In this document: positions 43,743 through 53,489 of the stretch, one piece after another
Layout: the number at the start of each line of letters is the position of its first letter
Position numbering within the stretch: position 1 is the stretch's first letter
NCBI RefSeq assembly: GCF_900109465.1
Contig: NZ_FOAZ01000015.1
Span: 62,001 to 126,000 of the forward strand
From: Streptacidiphilus jiangxiensis
Lineage (GTDB): Bacteria > Actinomycetota > Actinomycetes > Streptomycetales > Streptomycetaceae
Direction of reading: 5' to 3'
Length of the DNA: 64,000 nt
Program-made: the position numbers and the translations under genes
The notes under the pieces: model-generated
Database searches by the model: none
The model's input: only the letters and a program-made list of their open reading frames with translations
Told to the model about the DNA's origin: nothing

Positions 43743-45815
43743 CTACTGCAGGGCGTCCCCGAGACCGGTGACGGCCTCGGTCAGGATCGACGCGTCGAAG
43801 ATGATCTCCGGGGGTGTGCCGTCCGCCGCGTCCGACCACGCGAGGAACGCGGCCTGCACGCCGCCGAGGTCGACGGGGCCGCCCGCGCGGACCGCGAGGG
43901 CCGCGCGGGACAGTTCCTCGCGGACGACGGAGGCGAAGGCCGTCGCACCGGGGCAAGTGCCCTGCGCCGCGGGGACATGGGCCTCGATCAGCATGGAGGT
44001 CCGGCCCACGGCGGAGATCGCCGCCCGTGCGTCGGTCAGCTGGGAGGGGCGCAGGCCCCGGTCCCGGACCGGTTCCGCCGCCGCGGAGGCCTCCGTCGCG
44101 GCGAGCGCCGCCCTCGCGCCGCGGTGGTCGAGCAGGGCCTCGCGCAGCGCGCGGCGCGTCTGCGCGGACGGCTCGCCGTACGCCTCCAGCGTGGCGGCGG
44201 AGTAGTCGCCCGCCGCGGCGATGTAGTCGGCGAGGCGGTCCGGCAGGCGGACCGTCTGCCAGGTCGGCCAGACCGCGTACGCGGCGAAGGCGAGCAGACC
44301 ACCGAGGAGGGTCATGCCGACGCGCTCCTCCGCGGTGTAGCGGAGGACCAGGCCGTCCATGGAGAGCAGGAAGACGACATAGACGGAGACCAGCGCGCTC
44401 AGCGCCATGTAGCCGGCCCGCATGGTCAGGTACGCGCAGCCGACCGCGATCACCGCCAGCAGGCCGCAGACCCACGGCGCGGGTTTGGCCAGCACCATCA
44501 CGCCGGAGGCGAGGCCCACCCCGATGACCGTGCCGGCCAGCCGGGCCACCCCGCGGCTGTAGGTCTGCGAGAACTCCGGCCGCATGATCATCATGACGGT
44601 CATCGCCGCCCAGTAGCCGTGCCCGAAGGGCAGCGCCATGCCGATGGCCTCGGCCAGCGTCACCACCACCGCGACGCGCACCGCGTGCCGCATGACCGGC
44701 GAGCGCCGGGTCCAGTGACGGCGCACGGCCTCCACCGTCAGCGGCAGCAGCGCGCGGACGCCGGGGCGGCGCAGGAAGCGCGGCTGGTCGTCGTCGGCGG
44801 GGGAGTCGAGCGCGTCCGTGACCTCCGCCAGCAGGCCGATCAGGCGTAGCGCGGTGTGCCGGGCCAGGCCCTGCAGGACGGGTCCGTCGGGCGGCAGGGC
44901 GAGCGCGCGGTAGGTGCGTTCGGGGACCTGCGCACCCTCGCCGCTGCGGATGGACCGGGCGGCGGCGTCCAGGATCTCGGCGGCGGCCGCGAGCAGTTCG
45001 CGCGCCCGGTCCCGCTCGCGCCCCTCCTCGGCGGCGCCGACCCGCGGATCGGCGAGCGCGGCGAGCGCGGGCCGCAGGCGCTCGACCAGCGAGCGGACGC
45101 CGGTCAGCTCGTTGGGCCGGCTCCGGGCCTGACCGGGCGTCACGATCGCGGCCTCGCGCGCCAGCATCAGCGGATCGGGGTCGAACGCGGCGAACGGGTC
45201 GTGCCGCAGCCGCCGCGCGTAGTCGGCCATCGAGGCGCAGGCCTCGGCGAGCGCCTCCCGGTGCGCGCCCCACCGGTCCACCGGCCAGACGAGCACCAGC
45301 AGCGCCTGGACCAGCCCGCCCGCCGCGATCACACCAGCATGCTGCGCCGCCTGCGGCACGCTCGCGGGCAGGGTCACCACGACGAGCATCACGGTGACCG
45401 CCATCGAGGCCAGGATGCCCGCGGTCTGACCCGCGACCCAGGCCATGCCCGCCGCGAACGCCCACACCGCGAGCACCGCGAGGAAGAGCACGTGGTACGG
45501 GGAGGCGCAGTAGCCGACGAAGGTGCTGACGGAGAGCGCGAGCGCAGTCGCCAACGCCAGCCAGGGCCGCGGCCGGTAGCTGCGCTGGAACGTCGCCATC
45601 CCGGACAGCTGCGCGCCGAGCGCGGCGGACGTCGCCATCGCCGGTCCACCGATCGCGAGCGCACCGAAGAGCGCGATCGCGACCCCGACGGCCCCGCGGA
45701 GCGCCGCGAGCGGCTGGTTGGTCGCCCGCTCCACCGTCAGCCCGGACCGCGTCGCGGTCTTGAGCGAGCGGTACCAGGAGCGGTACCAGGCGGAGCCGGC
45801 GGATGAGGAGGACAT
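43743..45815 (-). CDS. FUSC-family inner membrane protein
   Basis: 690 residues. Two blocks of about five to six transmembrane helices (roughly 40-180 and 390-510) flank and are followed by cytosolic helical regions. The FUSC motif region is FGHGYWAAMTVMMIMRPEFSQTYSRGVARL, which defines fusaric-acid-resistance/aromatic-acid efflux proteins (AaeB, YccS). It presumably exports aromatic carboxylic acids. The N-terminal region begins MSSSSAGSAWYRSWYRSLK. It is near, but not clearly in, the MarR operon. Confidence 0.86.
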   Translation of the reverse strand: MSSSSAGSAWYRSWYRSLKTATRSGLTVERATNQPLAALRGAVGVAIALFGALAIGGPAMATSAALGAQLSGMATFQRSYRPRPWLALATALALSVSTFVGYCASPYHVLFLAVLAVWAFAAGMAWVAGQTAGILASMAVTVMLVVVTLPASVPQAAQHAGVIAAGGLVQALLVLVWPVDRWGAHREALAEACASMADYARRLRHDPFAAFDPDPLMLAREAAIVTPGQARSRPNELTGVRSLVERLRPALAALADPRVGAAEEGRERDRARELLAAAAEILDAAARSIRSGEGAQVPERTYRALALPPDGPVLQGLARHTALRLIGLLAEVTDALDSPADDDQPRFLRRPGVRALLPLTVEAVRRHWTRRSPVMRHAVRVAVVVTLAEAIGMALPFGHGYWAAMTVMMIMRPEFSQTYSRGVARLAGTVIGVGLASGVMVLAKPAPWVCGLLAVIAVGCAYLTMRAGYMALSALVSVYVVFLLSMDGLVLRYTAEERVGMTLLGGLLAFAAYAVWPTWQTVRLPDRLADYIAAAGDYSAATLEAYGEPSAQTRRALREALLDHRGARAALAATEASAAAEPVRDRGLRPSQLTDARAAISAVGRTSMLIEAHVPAAQGTCPGATAFASVVREELSRAALAVRAGGPVDLGGVQAAFLAWSDAADGTPPEIIFDASILTEAVTGLGDALQ

Positions 45816-45835
45816 CGCTGGTCAGCCTACCTCTG

Positions 45836-45985
45836 GTTGCACCTCCAGGGGCGCGGGGAACTGCGCGAGCAACCACCCTGTGCGGATGGGCCTGTTACTG
45901 GGGGACCATCCGCTCGCAGTGGCTTGTCGCGCCCACGCGGCGGAGCCGCATATCGGAAGAGCCCCGCGCCCCTGGAGGGTGCAAC
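45836..45985. repeat. Dispersed palindromic repeat copy 4
   Basis: The outer arms, 45836-45858 and 45962-45985, beginning GTTGCACCTCCAGGGGCGCG, are complementary over 23 bases with one bulged G. Between them is a nested module GTCGCGCCCACGCGGCGGAG in inverted orientation relative to copy 5. It ends 16 bases from the GH3 stop. Confidence 0.88.
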
Positions 45986-46001
45986 TACCTCGCCTGCGCC
46001 A

Positions 46002-47300
46002 CTATCCCTGGCAGAGGTTCACGTGGCGGGCGGTCAGGACCGCGTTCGCCGCGTCGATCAGGCGGGCGCGGGACAGCTGGCCGTCGGCGACCGCCGTCGT
46101 GATCGCCGTCGCCGTGGCCGAGGTGACGCCGGGGACGTCCGGGCCGAGGCTGAACATCACCATGTCCGCGCCGGCCCGCAGGGCCTGGACCGTGGCAGCG
46201 GGGACGGAGTAGCCCGCGGCCGAGATCGCCTTGGCGTCGAGCGCGTCGGTGACGACCAGCCCGTGGAAGCCCAGTCGGCCCTTCAGCTCGTCGTTGATGA
46301 TCGTGGGCGAGAGCCCGGCCGGCGTCGACGTCACACCGGGGACGGTGTCGTTGGAGACCATGACCGCGGGAGCGCCGGCGGCGACCGCCGCCGCGAACGG
46401 GGGCATGCCGACCTGCTGCTCGCTCGACCACGGGATGGTGTGCGCGGGGCCGAGATCGGAGTTGTAGTTGGAGCCGCCGATCCCGGGGAAGTGCTTGACC
46501 ACGGGGATCACGCCGCCGGCCATCATGCCCTTGAGGTAGGCGACGCCGTCCTGCGACACCACCGACGGGTCGCCGCTGAACGCGCGCCAGCCGTCGGGGT
46601 TGGTGGCGCTGGGCGCGGCGTCGGTGCCGTCGACGTCGACGACGGGGGCGAGGTCCATGTTCACGCCGGCGGCGGCCATCTTCTGGGCGACCGCCGTCGT
46701 GGCCTGCTGGATCTGCGCCGCGCTCCAGTTGCCGCCCATCCAGGCCGGCCAGGGCAGGTTGCCGACGAGGTTGGCCATCCGCTGGATGCCGCCGCCCTCC
46801 TCGTCGGTCATCACCAGCAGCCCGAGATGGCCGGGCACGTTCGCCTTCAGCGCCGCCAGTCGCGCGCCGAGGTCGGCGGGGGCCGAGTTGCCGAACAGCA
46901 CGACGCCGCCCGCGCCGGCGGCGACCTCCGAGGTCACGTCGGACGTGCTGTTCTCGTCGACGGGCACGGCCAGGGTCAGCATCGCCAGCCGTCGGTCGGA
47001 CCAGCCGGCGAGCTTGGAGGTGTTGGTGCAGGCGGCCACGTCCTGCGAGCCGGACGTGGGTGAGGCGCTCTTGGTCGGCTGCGTCCGGGGCGTCGAGGGT
47101 GCGGCGTGCGGGGCCGTGCTCGCCCCCGCGCTGCTCCCGGCGCTCGCCGTGGCGCTCGCACCGGAAGGGGTGCCGGCGGGTGCGGCGGCGCCGGCCTTGG
47201 CGGTGGAGGCGGCGCCGCCGCAGGCGGCGAGGGCCACCGACGCGACGGCGGCCAGCGCCGCCGCGGCTGCGGGTGCGGTGCGGATGCGGCGGTCGGTCAT
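46002..47300 (-). CDS. Glycoside hydrolase family 3 lipoprotein (NagZ-like)
   Basis: 432 residues. The signal ends with lipobox VALAAC. After a Ser/Ala/Pro linker (to about residue 80), the GH3 N-terminal TIM barrel is seen: RLAMLTLAVPV, LLVMTDEEGGGIQRMANLVG, DLAPVVDVDG, GVIPVVKHFPGIG, and VVTDALDAKAISAAGYS with the likely nucleophile Asp. It resembles beta-N-acetylhexosaminidases that trim muropeptides, tethered outside the cell. KHFPGIG is a small variant of KHFPGHG. Confidence 0.9.
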   Translation of the reverse strand: MTDRRIRTAPAAAAALAAVASVALAACGGAASTAKAGAAAPAGTPSGASATASAGSSAGASTAPHAAPSTPRTQPTKSASPTSGSQDVAACTNTSKLAGWSDRRLAMLTLAVPVDENSTSDVTSEVAAGAGGVVLFGNSAPADLGARLAALKANVPGHLGLLVMTDEEGGGIQRMANLVGNLPWPAWMGGNWSAAQIQQATTAVAQKMAAAGVNMDLAPVVDVDGTDAAPSATNPDGWRAFSGDPSVVSQDGVAYLKGMMAGGVIPVVKHFPGIGGSNYNSDLGPAHTIPWSSEQQVGMPPFAAAVAAGAPAVMVSNDTVPGVTSTPAGLSPTIINDELKGRLGFHGLVVTDALDAKAISAAGYSVPAATVQALRAGADMVMFSLGPDVPGVTSATATAITTAVADGQLSRARLIDAANAVLTARHVNLCQG

Positions 47301-47426
47301 AAGGGGCTCTTCCGGGCAGACGGCAGGGGCGTTTCTTCCTCCACTGTCCGGGTTCAGGCTGGTTTCGCCAAGGCTCCGAGAGATGCATCACGCGAACGTG
47401 GGCCCCGGACAGGCCCTAGCCGAGCC

Positions 47427-49462
47427 CTAGCCGTGGTCGCGGGGGATCCGCTGCCGCCAGGTCCGCTCGAAGATCACTTCGCCGCTGCTCAGGGCGGTGA
47501 CCTGGTTCTCGGTGAGGAAGTCGGCGCCCTCCGGAGCCGCCTTGGTGCGGATCTCCGAGCGGGTTCGGATCTCCACGTCCCAGCCCAGCGCTTCCCGGGC
47601 CAGGCCGGAGGTCCAGCGGGACTCGGTGCGGGCGCTCAGCGGGTCCCGTTCCTGGATCGTGTAGCGCTCCAGCGCGTCCTCGCGGAAGACCAGGCCGTCG
47701 GGGTAGGTGCGGGAGCCGCCGTAACGGGGGTCGACCTCCAGCGTCCACATCCCGCGGGCGACGTCGCGGCGGACCAGCCGCTCCGGTCGGGGCTGCTCCG
47801 TCGGGTCGGCGAAGACCACGCCGAGCGGCGGCGCCTGCTCGGGCGGCTCGAAGGAGACCGGCGGGCGTCCCCGGTCGACCGCCGGATCGCGGACCGGCAG
47901 CTCCACCGCGCTCGCCGCCGGATCGACGGTGAACCCGCGCGGGTCGGGGTGGGGCCACACCCACGGCCAGTAGGCGGAGGAGAGCGCCAGCCGGATCCGG
48001 TGCCCGACCGGGAACGCGTGGCCGACACCCCACAGCTCGAGGGAGACGTCCTCGGTCGCGCCCGGCGTCCACTCGCTGGTGCGTTCCCGGCCGTCCCGAC
48101 TGAGCAGGTTCAGCGCGCCGCGGGTCACCAGCGTCGAGGAGCCGTCGGGGGCGACGTCGCACAGCCGGGCGATCACCTGGCCGCGCGGGGCCGGGGAGGT
48201 CAGCCGCAGCCGGACCACGGCGCGGCCGAGGATCTCGACGCGGTGGCCGAGCGCGGCGGTGTCGAAGCAGGCCGAGCGGCCGTCCTCCTCGCGCTGGTCC
48301 GGCGGGAGGTCCGCGTCGTTGCCGAACGGGAAGAAGCGCCCGGCGTCGACGCCGGTCTGCTGCGGGGAGACGACCTCGACCGGTCCGGGCTCGCCGTGCC
48401 GCATGGTGCCGTCGAGTCGATACATCGCCCTCTCGACATCCTCGGACGGCCAGGCGTCGACGCCCACCCAGCGGCCCTCCCGCTCGGGGTAGGTCGTCGC
48501 GGGCGGCGCGGACTCGTTGATCCAGGCGCGCAGCAGCGGCTCGTCCATCGCGCCGTTGTCGGCGTCCCGCAGCCAGTGGTCCCACCAGCGCAGCGTCTCC
48601 TGCAGGAAGCCGATCGCGGGGCCCGGCGGCAGGCCGCGGTCGGGGTACTGGTGCGACCAGGGGCCCAGCAGGCCGCGGACCCGCTCCGGCGGCAGGTGCT
48701 CGACCAGGCGCAGCACGGTGTCGCGGTAGGGGTCGGCCCAGCCGCCGACGGCCAGCACCGGCGCGGTGATCGCGTCGTAGTCCTCGCAGACGCTGCCGTG
48801 CCGCCAGTAGGCGTCGCGCCGCTGGTGGGCCAGCCAGGTGTGGACCAGCGGGTCGAGGTGTTCCAGGCGCTCGCGCCACAGGGGAAGCCAGCGCTCCCCG
48901 ACGAAGGCGGGGTCCGGCGGGCGGCTCGCGAAGGCCAGCATCGTCGCCGACCAGGCGTGCATGTCCACGGCGAGCACCGACCCGCCCAGGTAGTGCACGT
49001 CGTTGTCGTAGCGGTCGTCGGTGGAGCAGACGGTCACCACCGCCCGCAGCGCCTGCGGTGCGAGCGCGGCGATCTGCAGCGCGTTGAACCCGCCCCAGGA
49101 GATGCCGAACATGCCCACCCGCCCGGAGCACCACGGCTGCGCCGCCAGCCACTCCACCACCGCGACGCCGTCGGCCAGCTCCGTCGTGTCGTACTCGTCG
49201 CCGGGCAGGCCCTCGGAGTTGCCGTGCCCGCGGATGTCGACGCGGACGGAGGCATAGCCGTGCCCGGCGTACCAGGGGTGCCGCTGGGCGTCGCGCGGGG
49301 CGGTCCAGTCCGTGAGCCGGTAGGGCAGGTACTCCAGCAGGGCCGGACCGGCTCGTCGGTGACGGGCCGCCAGATCCGCGCGTACAGGCGCGTGCCGTCG
49401 GGCAACGGGATCCAGGTGTCCTCGACCGTGGTGCGGTACGGCAGGTCCTCGCGGTAACGCAC
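47427..49462 (-). pseudogene. CocE/NonD family hydrolase (X-Pro dipeptidyl-peptidase type) with frameshift
   Basis: A full-length S15 hydrolase is encoded in two frames. GTG 49462 (GGGAG upstream) gives RYREDLPYRTTVEDTWIPLP and DGTRLYARIWRPVTDEP; the frame then changes near 49346, and the remainder (LLEYLPYR, DWTAPRDAQRHPWYAGHGYA, the nucleophile Ser in GMFGISWGGFNALQ, WADPYRDTV, and a C-terminal jelly-roll) continues to 47427. Inserting one C/G in the GGCCGGACCGG run restores the frame. Either a broken gene or a sequence error. It follows a peptide-transporter gene, so a peptide-degradation role fits. Confidence 0.82.
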
Positions 49463-49500
49463 AGCGTGCTCCCGGGGGTGGGTGTCGGTGGACGGGGCTG

Positions 49501-51045
49501 TCAGCGGACGGGGGCCATGGTGCGGCGCAGCCAGGGGGCGAGCGCCATGATGGCGATCGCGACCGCGACCACCACGCCGCCGTTGAGTGCGAAGTAGACG
49601 GGGTCGGACAGGACGCCGTAGAGCTTCACCGTCTGCGCGGAGATGCCGTTGGCGAGGGCGAGGGAGAGGAACCACAGCGCCATGCTCTGGCTGGCGAAGG
49701 CCTTCGGCGCGAGCTTGGTGGTGGCGGACATGCCGGTCGTCTCCAGCAGCACGTCGCCGAGGCCGAGCACGGCGTAGCAGACCACCAGCCACCAGCCGGA
49801 CATGATCCAGTCGCCCGTGCGGCCCATGGTGGCGGGCACCATGATCAGGAACGAGAGCCCGCCGAGCAGGACGCCGAGCGCCAGCTTGTTGGACGCGTGC
49901 GGCTGCCGCTTGCCGAGCCGCACCCAGGCGCCCGCGACGACGGGGGCCAGCGCCACCTCGAAGACGCCGAGCATCGAGGCGTACCAGGAGGAGGGGAAGT
50001 GCCAGCCGAGCAGGTCGGTCTGGGCGTGGTCGGCGGCCAGCAGGTTCATCGTCGAGTAGGACTGGAACAGCACCAGGTTGAACGCGACCGAGCCGGCGAA
50101 GAGCACCAGGTAGGGCCGCAGGCGGCCGCGTTCGGCCGGGGTGACGCGGTCGTTGCGGAAGAGGAAGGCGAAGTAACCGATCGGCGCCAGCACGGAGGCG
50201 AGGGTCACGATATCGACAAACCGACTCATCGTCAGGATCCCGCCCCAGGCCATGCCGGCGAGCAGGGTGGCGACGAAGACGGCTGTCCCGGCGATGGTGC
50301 GCCAGGTCGTCCGCATGACCGCGGGCGGCAGGGGGGACTCGGGTGCGTGGCGGCTGCCCTTGAGGTGCCGGCGGCCCAGCACGTACTGGGCCAGGCCGAA
50401 GGTCATCCCGATCGCGGCGGCGGAGAAGCCCCAGTGGTAGCCGACCTTCTGCCCGAGCCAGCCGGTGACCAGCGGGCCGAGGAAGGCGCCGATGTTGATG
50501 CCCATGTAGTAGAGGGCGAAGCCCGCGTCGCGCCGCTCGTCGTCGGTGGCGTAGAGCTTGCCGACCAGGTTGGAGACGTTGGGCTTGAGCAGTCCGGTGC
50601 CGATGACGATGAGGCCGAGCCCCACCCAGGTCATCGCGGGGGTCGGCACGGCCATGGCGTAGTGGCCGGCGGCGATGAGGATCCCGCCGTAGAGCACGCC
50701 GCGGTAGGAGCCGAGCACCCGGTCCGCGAGCCAGCCGCCCGCGATGGAGACCAGGTAGATCATCGTGCTGTACGCCGAGTACACCGAGGCGGCGGTGCCC
50801 GAGCTCATGCCCATGCCGCCGGAGGCGACGGACGCGGAGAAGTAGAGCGTGAGGATGGCCGCCATGCCGAGGTAGGAGAAGCGCTCCCACATCTCGGTGC
50901 CGAAGAGCGTCAGCAGGCCCTTGGGGTGCCCGAAGAAGCCCCGGTCCTCCCTGTCGTCGCGTCCGTCCGTCCCGTGCTGGACCGTTGTGAGGCCGGTGTG
51001 GTCGCCCACGGGACGGATCTCCGTTCTGCCGGGTATGCATGACAT
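49501..51045 (-). CDS. POT-family proton-dependent oligopeptide transporter
   Basis: 514 residues from ATG 51045; an upstream ATG at 51069 is possible. 12-14 transmembrane helices. Family signature: GTEMWERFSYLGMAAILTLY (ExxERFxYYG type), GGWLADRVLGSYRGVLYGG, and FALYYMGINIGAFLGP (PTR2 motif). Symport of di/tripeptides with protons. It is directly upstream of the X-Pro-type hydrolase (38 bases), a natural peptide uptake and cleavage pair. Confidence 0.93.
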   Translation of the reverse strand: MSCIPGRTEIRPVGDHTGLTTVQHGTDGRDDREDRGFFGHPKGLLTLFGTEMWERFSYLGMAAILTLYFSASVASGGMGMSSGTAASVYSAYSTMIYLVSIAGGWLADRVLGSYRGVLYGGILIAAGHYAMAVPTPAMTWVGLGLIVIGTGLLKPNVSNLVGKLYATDDERRDAGFALYYMGINIGAFLGPLVTGWLGQKVGYHWGFSAAAIGMTFGLAQYVLGRRHLKGSRHAPESPLPPAVMRTTWRTIAGTAVFVATLLAGMAWGGILTMSRFVDIVTLASVLAPIGYFAFLFRNDRVTPAERGRLRPYLVLFAGSVAFNLVLFQSYSTMNLLAADHAQTDLLGWHFPSSWYASMLGVFEVALAPVVAGAWVRLGKRQPHASNKLALGVLLGGLSFLIMVPATMGRTGDWIMSGWWLVVCYAVLGLGDVLLETTGMSATTKLAPKAFASQSMALWFLSLALANGISAQTVKLYGVLSDPVYFALNGGVVVAVAIAIMALAPWLRRTMAPVR

Positions 51046-51109
51046 AAGGCGCTTTACCTTACTTTGCATGCACTATCGGTCAAAACGGACATGCGATCGG
51101 ACGTGCCCG

Positions 51110-51712
51110 TCAGTCCCTCGGGCGCTCGTTCCACGTCGCGATGACGGGTCGTCCGTGCTCCGTGCTCAGTCGGCTGACGGTGCCCGTGGCCAGCTGGAAC
51201 AGCGCACCCCCGGACGGGGGCAGGCCGAGCCGCCGGGCCGTGAACACTCGCAGGAAGTGCGCGTGCGCCACCAGTACGACGTCCCCGCCGCGCCCGTTCA
51301 TCAGTGCGGCCTCCACCTTGGCGATCACCCGGTCCGCGCGGATCCCCACCTCCTCGGGGGTCTCGCCCGGGTGCTCCTCCGGCCCGGCCGCCACGCCGTC
51401 CGTCCACAGGTTCCAGTCCGGGCGGGTGCGGTGGATCTCGCGGGTCGTGACACCCTCGTACGCGCCGTAGTCCCACTCCGTCAGATCCGGCTCGACGACG
51501 GCTCCGTCGAGGCCCGCGAGCTTCGCCGTGTCCCGGGCCCGCTGCATCGGACTGACCAGCGCCAGGCAGATCTTGTGCTCGGCCAGCAGCGGCGCGAGCG
51601 CGCGCGCCTGTGCCTCGCCGTTCGCGGTCAGGGGCTTCTCGGTCCAGCTGGTGTGCTGGCCGGACAGGCTCCACTCGGTCTCGCCGTGCCGCACCAGGAT
51701 CAGGTCGCTCAT
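51110..51712 (-). CDS. Histidine phosphatase family protein
   Basis: 200 residues. The phosphohistidine motif is LILVRHGETEWS; SPMQRARDTAKLAG carries the second Arg, and VVLVAHAHFLRVF the second His. Family members are phosphoglycerate-mutase-like phosphatases; substrate unknown. It is divergent from the PARG gene. Confidence 0.9.
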   Translation of the reverse strand: MSDLILVRHGETEWSLSGQHTSWTEKPLTANGEAQARALAPLLAEHKICLALVSPMQRARDTAKLAGLDGAVVEPDLTEWDYGAYEGVTTREIHRTRPDWNLWTDGVAAGPEEHPGETPEEVGIRADRVIAKVEAALMNGRGGDVVLVAHAHFLRVFTARRLGLPPSGGALFQLATGTVSRLSTEHGRPVIATWNERPRD

Positions 51713-51792
51713 GCCGCCACGCTACCGGCCGGTGCGCACGCGTGCCCGAAATCGTTCGACGGCGGTGCGGGGTTGATCTAGCGTGCCGGGCC

Positions 51793-52611
51793 ATGAGCAG
51801 TCGACTGCGCGGCATCGCGACCGCGAACCAGGCCATCACGGAGGTCGGCCGGTACACCGCCCCTGACGGCACCGAGGTCGAGATCGGCACGGCGCTCGCC
51901 GCCGCGGTGGCCGGCACCCGATGCGTCGACCCGGACGAGCCGCTGGCCCCGCCGCATGGGGCCGGGCTCGCGACGGTCGTCGAGGTCACGGAGGAGGACA
52001 GCCTCACCGCGGCGCGGCGGCAGGCTGCCGAAGGGCCGGTCGCGGTCCTGAACTTCGCCTCCGCGCGCAACGTCGGCGGCGGCTACCTGGGCGGCGCCCG
52101 CGCCCAGGAGGAGGACCTGTGCCGCAAGGCGCTCCTCTATCCCTGCCTGCTCCAGGCCCGTTCCTCCTACGACGCCCACCGCGCCTCCGAGGACCTGCTC
52201 TACAGCGACCGCGTCATCTGGTCCCCGGACGTCCCCGTTCACCGCGACGGCCAGGGCGCGTTGCTGGCCGAGCCGTTCGCGGCGTCCTTCCTCACCAGCC
52301 CCGCGCCCAACGCGGGCGCGCTGCTGCGCCGCGACCCCTCGGCCGGCCCGCGCGTCCGCGCCGCGCTGGAGCGCCGCTCGGGTCGGGTCCTCGCCGTCGC
52401 GTCGTCCTACGGCGTACGGCAGTTGGTGCTCGGTGCCTGGGGGTGCGGCGTCTTCCGCAACGATCCGAGCGAGGTCGCGCGGGCGTTCCGTGCCTGGCTG
52501 GCGCCGGGCGGGGCGTACCACGGGGTGTACGAGCGCGTGGTGTTCGCCGTGTGGGACCGGGCCGAGCCCTCGGCGAACCGCGCGGCCTTCCGGCGGGCCT
52601 TTTCGGTGTGA
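51793..52611 (+). CDS. Bacterial-type poly(ADP-ribose) glycohydrolase (TIGR02452 family)
   Basis: 272 residues. The PARG signature NVGGGYLGGARAQEEDLCR (GGG-x-QEE, with the catalytic Glu pair) is intact. The macrodomain-like ends are VAVLNFASARN and VLGAWGCGVFRNDP. It removes ADP-ribose polymers or chains from protein or DNA. No PARP, DarT or other ADP-ribosyltransferase is adjacent. TAGCGT (51779-51784) lies 8 bases before ATG 51793, suggesting a leaderless transcript. Confidence 0.88.
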   Translation: MSSRLRGIATANQAITEVGRYTAPDGTEVEIGTALAAAVAGTRCVDPDEPLAPPHGAGLATVVEVTEEDSLTAARRQAAEGPVAVLNFASARNVGGGYLGGARAQEEDLCRKALLYPCLLQARSSYDAHRASEDLLYSDRVIWSPDVPVHRDGQGALLAEPFAASFLTSPAPNAGALLRRDPSAGPRVRAALERRSGRVLAVASSYGVRQLVLGAWGCGVFRNDPSEVARAFRAWLAPGGAYHGVYERVVFAVWDRAEPSANRAAFRRAFSV

Positions 52612-52708
52612 GTGTCGGTGTCCGCCCGCGGCTCCCTCTGTGCGGTGACGGGCAATCGCCGGGCACCGGAAGCCGGACCGTGGCCGTCGACACCGCCCAG
52701 GGGTCCTG

Positions 52709-53383
52709 CTAGAGCTTGCGCAGCTCCTGCGGCACGACCCGGCCGCCGACCTCGACCGTCCCGGCCGGGCCGACGCGGGTGAGGATCTGCGAGCCCGCCC
52801 CCTGCCGGATGTCCAGTGCCCGCCCCAGCTCCGCGGTCAGCACGACCGCGGCCGCGCCGGTCGCCTCGTCCTCGTCGACGCCGTCGCCCCGGCCGGGGAA
52901 GCCCCGTGTGCGGACCGAGCCCGAAGCCTCGTCCGACCAGGCCCAGGCGTACAGCCAGCCGGTCCCCGGTGGCGGCACGTCCAGCGCGTCGACCTCCGCG
53001 ACGCTCCCGTACCGGCGGGTCTTCCTGCCCGCCGCCCATTCCGCGCGCCCGCGGATCCAGTGGATGTCCTCCTCCTGCCAGGCCGGGACGTCGCCGGCCT
53101 CCGGGCGGAGCAGCTCGACGGCGAGGCCCTCCCGTCGCAGCAGCCAGGAGGTGCCGACGAGCGGGTGACCGGCGAAGAGCAGCCGGGCGCTCGGGGTGTA
53201 GATGTCCACCCGGCCCGAGCCCGCGTCGTCGACGAAGACCGTCTCGGAGAAGCCCAACTCCCGCGCCAGCTCCTGGCGCTCCTCGCGGCCGGGGAACGCC
53301 CCGCCCTCCAGGACCACCCCCAGGGCGTTGCCGGCCGTGCCGCCCGGACCGGAGAAGACGCGGAGCACATGAAGATCAGTCAT
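52709..53383 (-). CDS. PhzF-family isomerase-like protein
   Basis: 224 residues, shorter than the usual about 280. RVFSGPGGTAGNALGVVL, GFSETVFVDDA (catalytic Glu) and FAGHPLVGTSWLL are conserved. The family includes the phenazine enzyme PhzF and epimerases, but no phenazine genes are present, so substrate is unknown. It is divergent from a serine hydrolase with a double operator between them. Confidence 0.85.
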   Translation of the reverse strand: MTDLHVLRVFSGPGGTAGNALGVVLEGGAFPGREERQELARELGFSETVFVDDAGSGRVDIYTPSARLLFAGHPLVGTSWLLRREGLAVELLRPEAGDVPAWQEEDIHWIRGRAEWAAGRKTRRYGSVAEVDALDVPPPGTGWLYAWAWSDEASGSVRTRGFPGRGDGVDEDEATGAAAVVLTAELGRALDIRQGAGSQILTRVGPAGTVEVGGRVVPQELRKL

Positions 53384-53411
53384 GGGTCCTCATCCTGGCA
53401 CGCGCCAGGCT

Positions 53412-53462
53412 CTTGCACATTGTTCAAGTCGCTCGTACCGTTTCACTTGAACATAGTGCAAG
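53412..53462. promoter_or_regulatory. Paired CTTGNACNNNGTNCAAG operators
   Basis: CTTGCACATTGTTCAAG (53412-53428) and CTTGAACATAGTGCAAG (53446-53462), each a dyad; they are also inverted copies of each other, 34 bases centre to centre. They lie in the gap between the divergent PhzF and serine hydrolase genes, with no regulator gene next to either. Confidence 0.75.
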
Positions 53463-53489
53463 TGCGGAGACGATCGAGGAGACAGACCC

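Noticed and set aside
49300..49400. Programmed frameshifting in the CocE/NonD gene
   Set aside because: No slippery heptamer or downstream structure, and the family is normally in one frame; a one-base loss is simpler.
52612..52708. Small gene or terminator between the PARG and PhzF stops
   Set aside because: Only weak GC-rich pairing and a TGTCGGTG without a -10 partner; nothing supportable.
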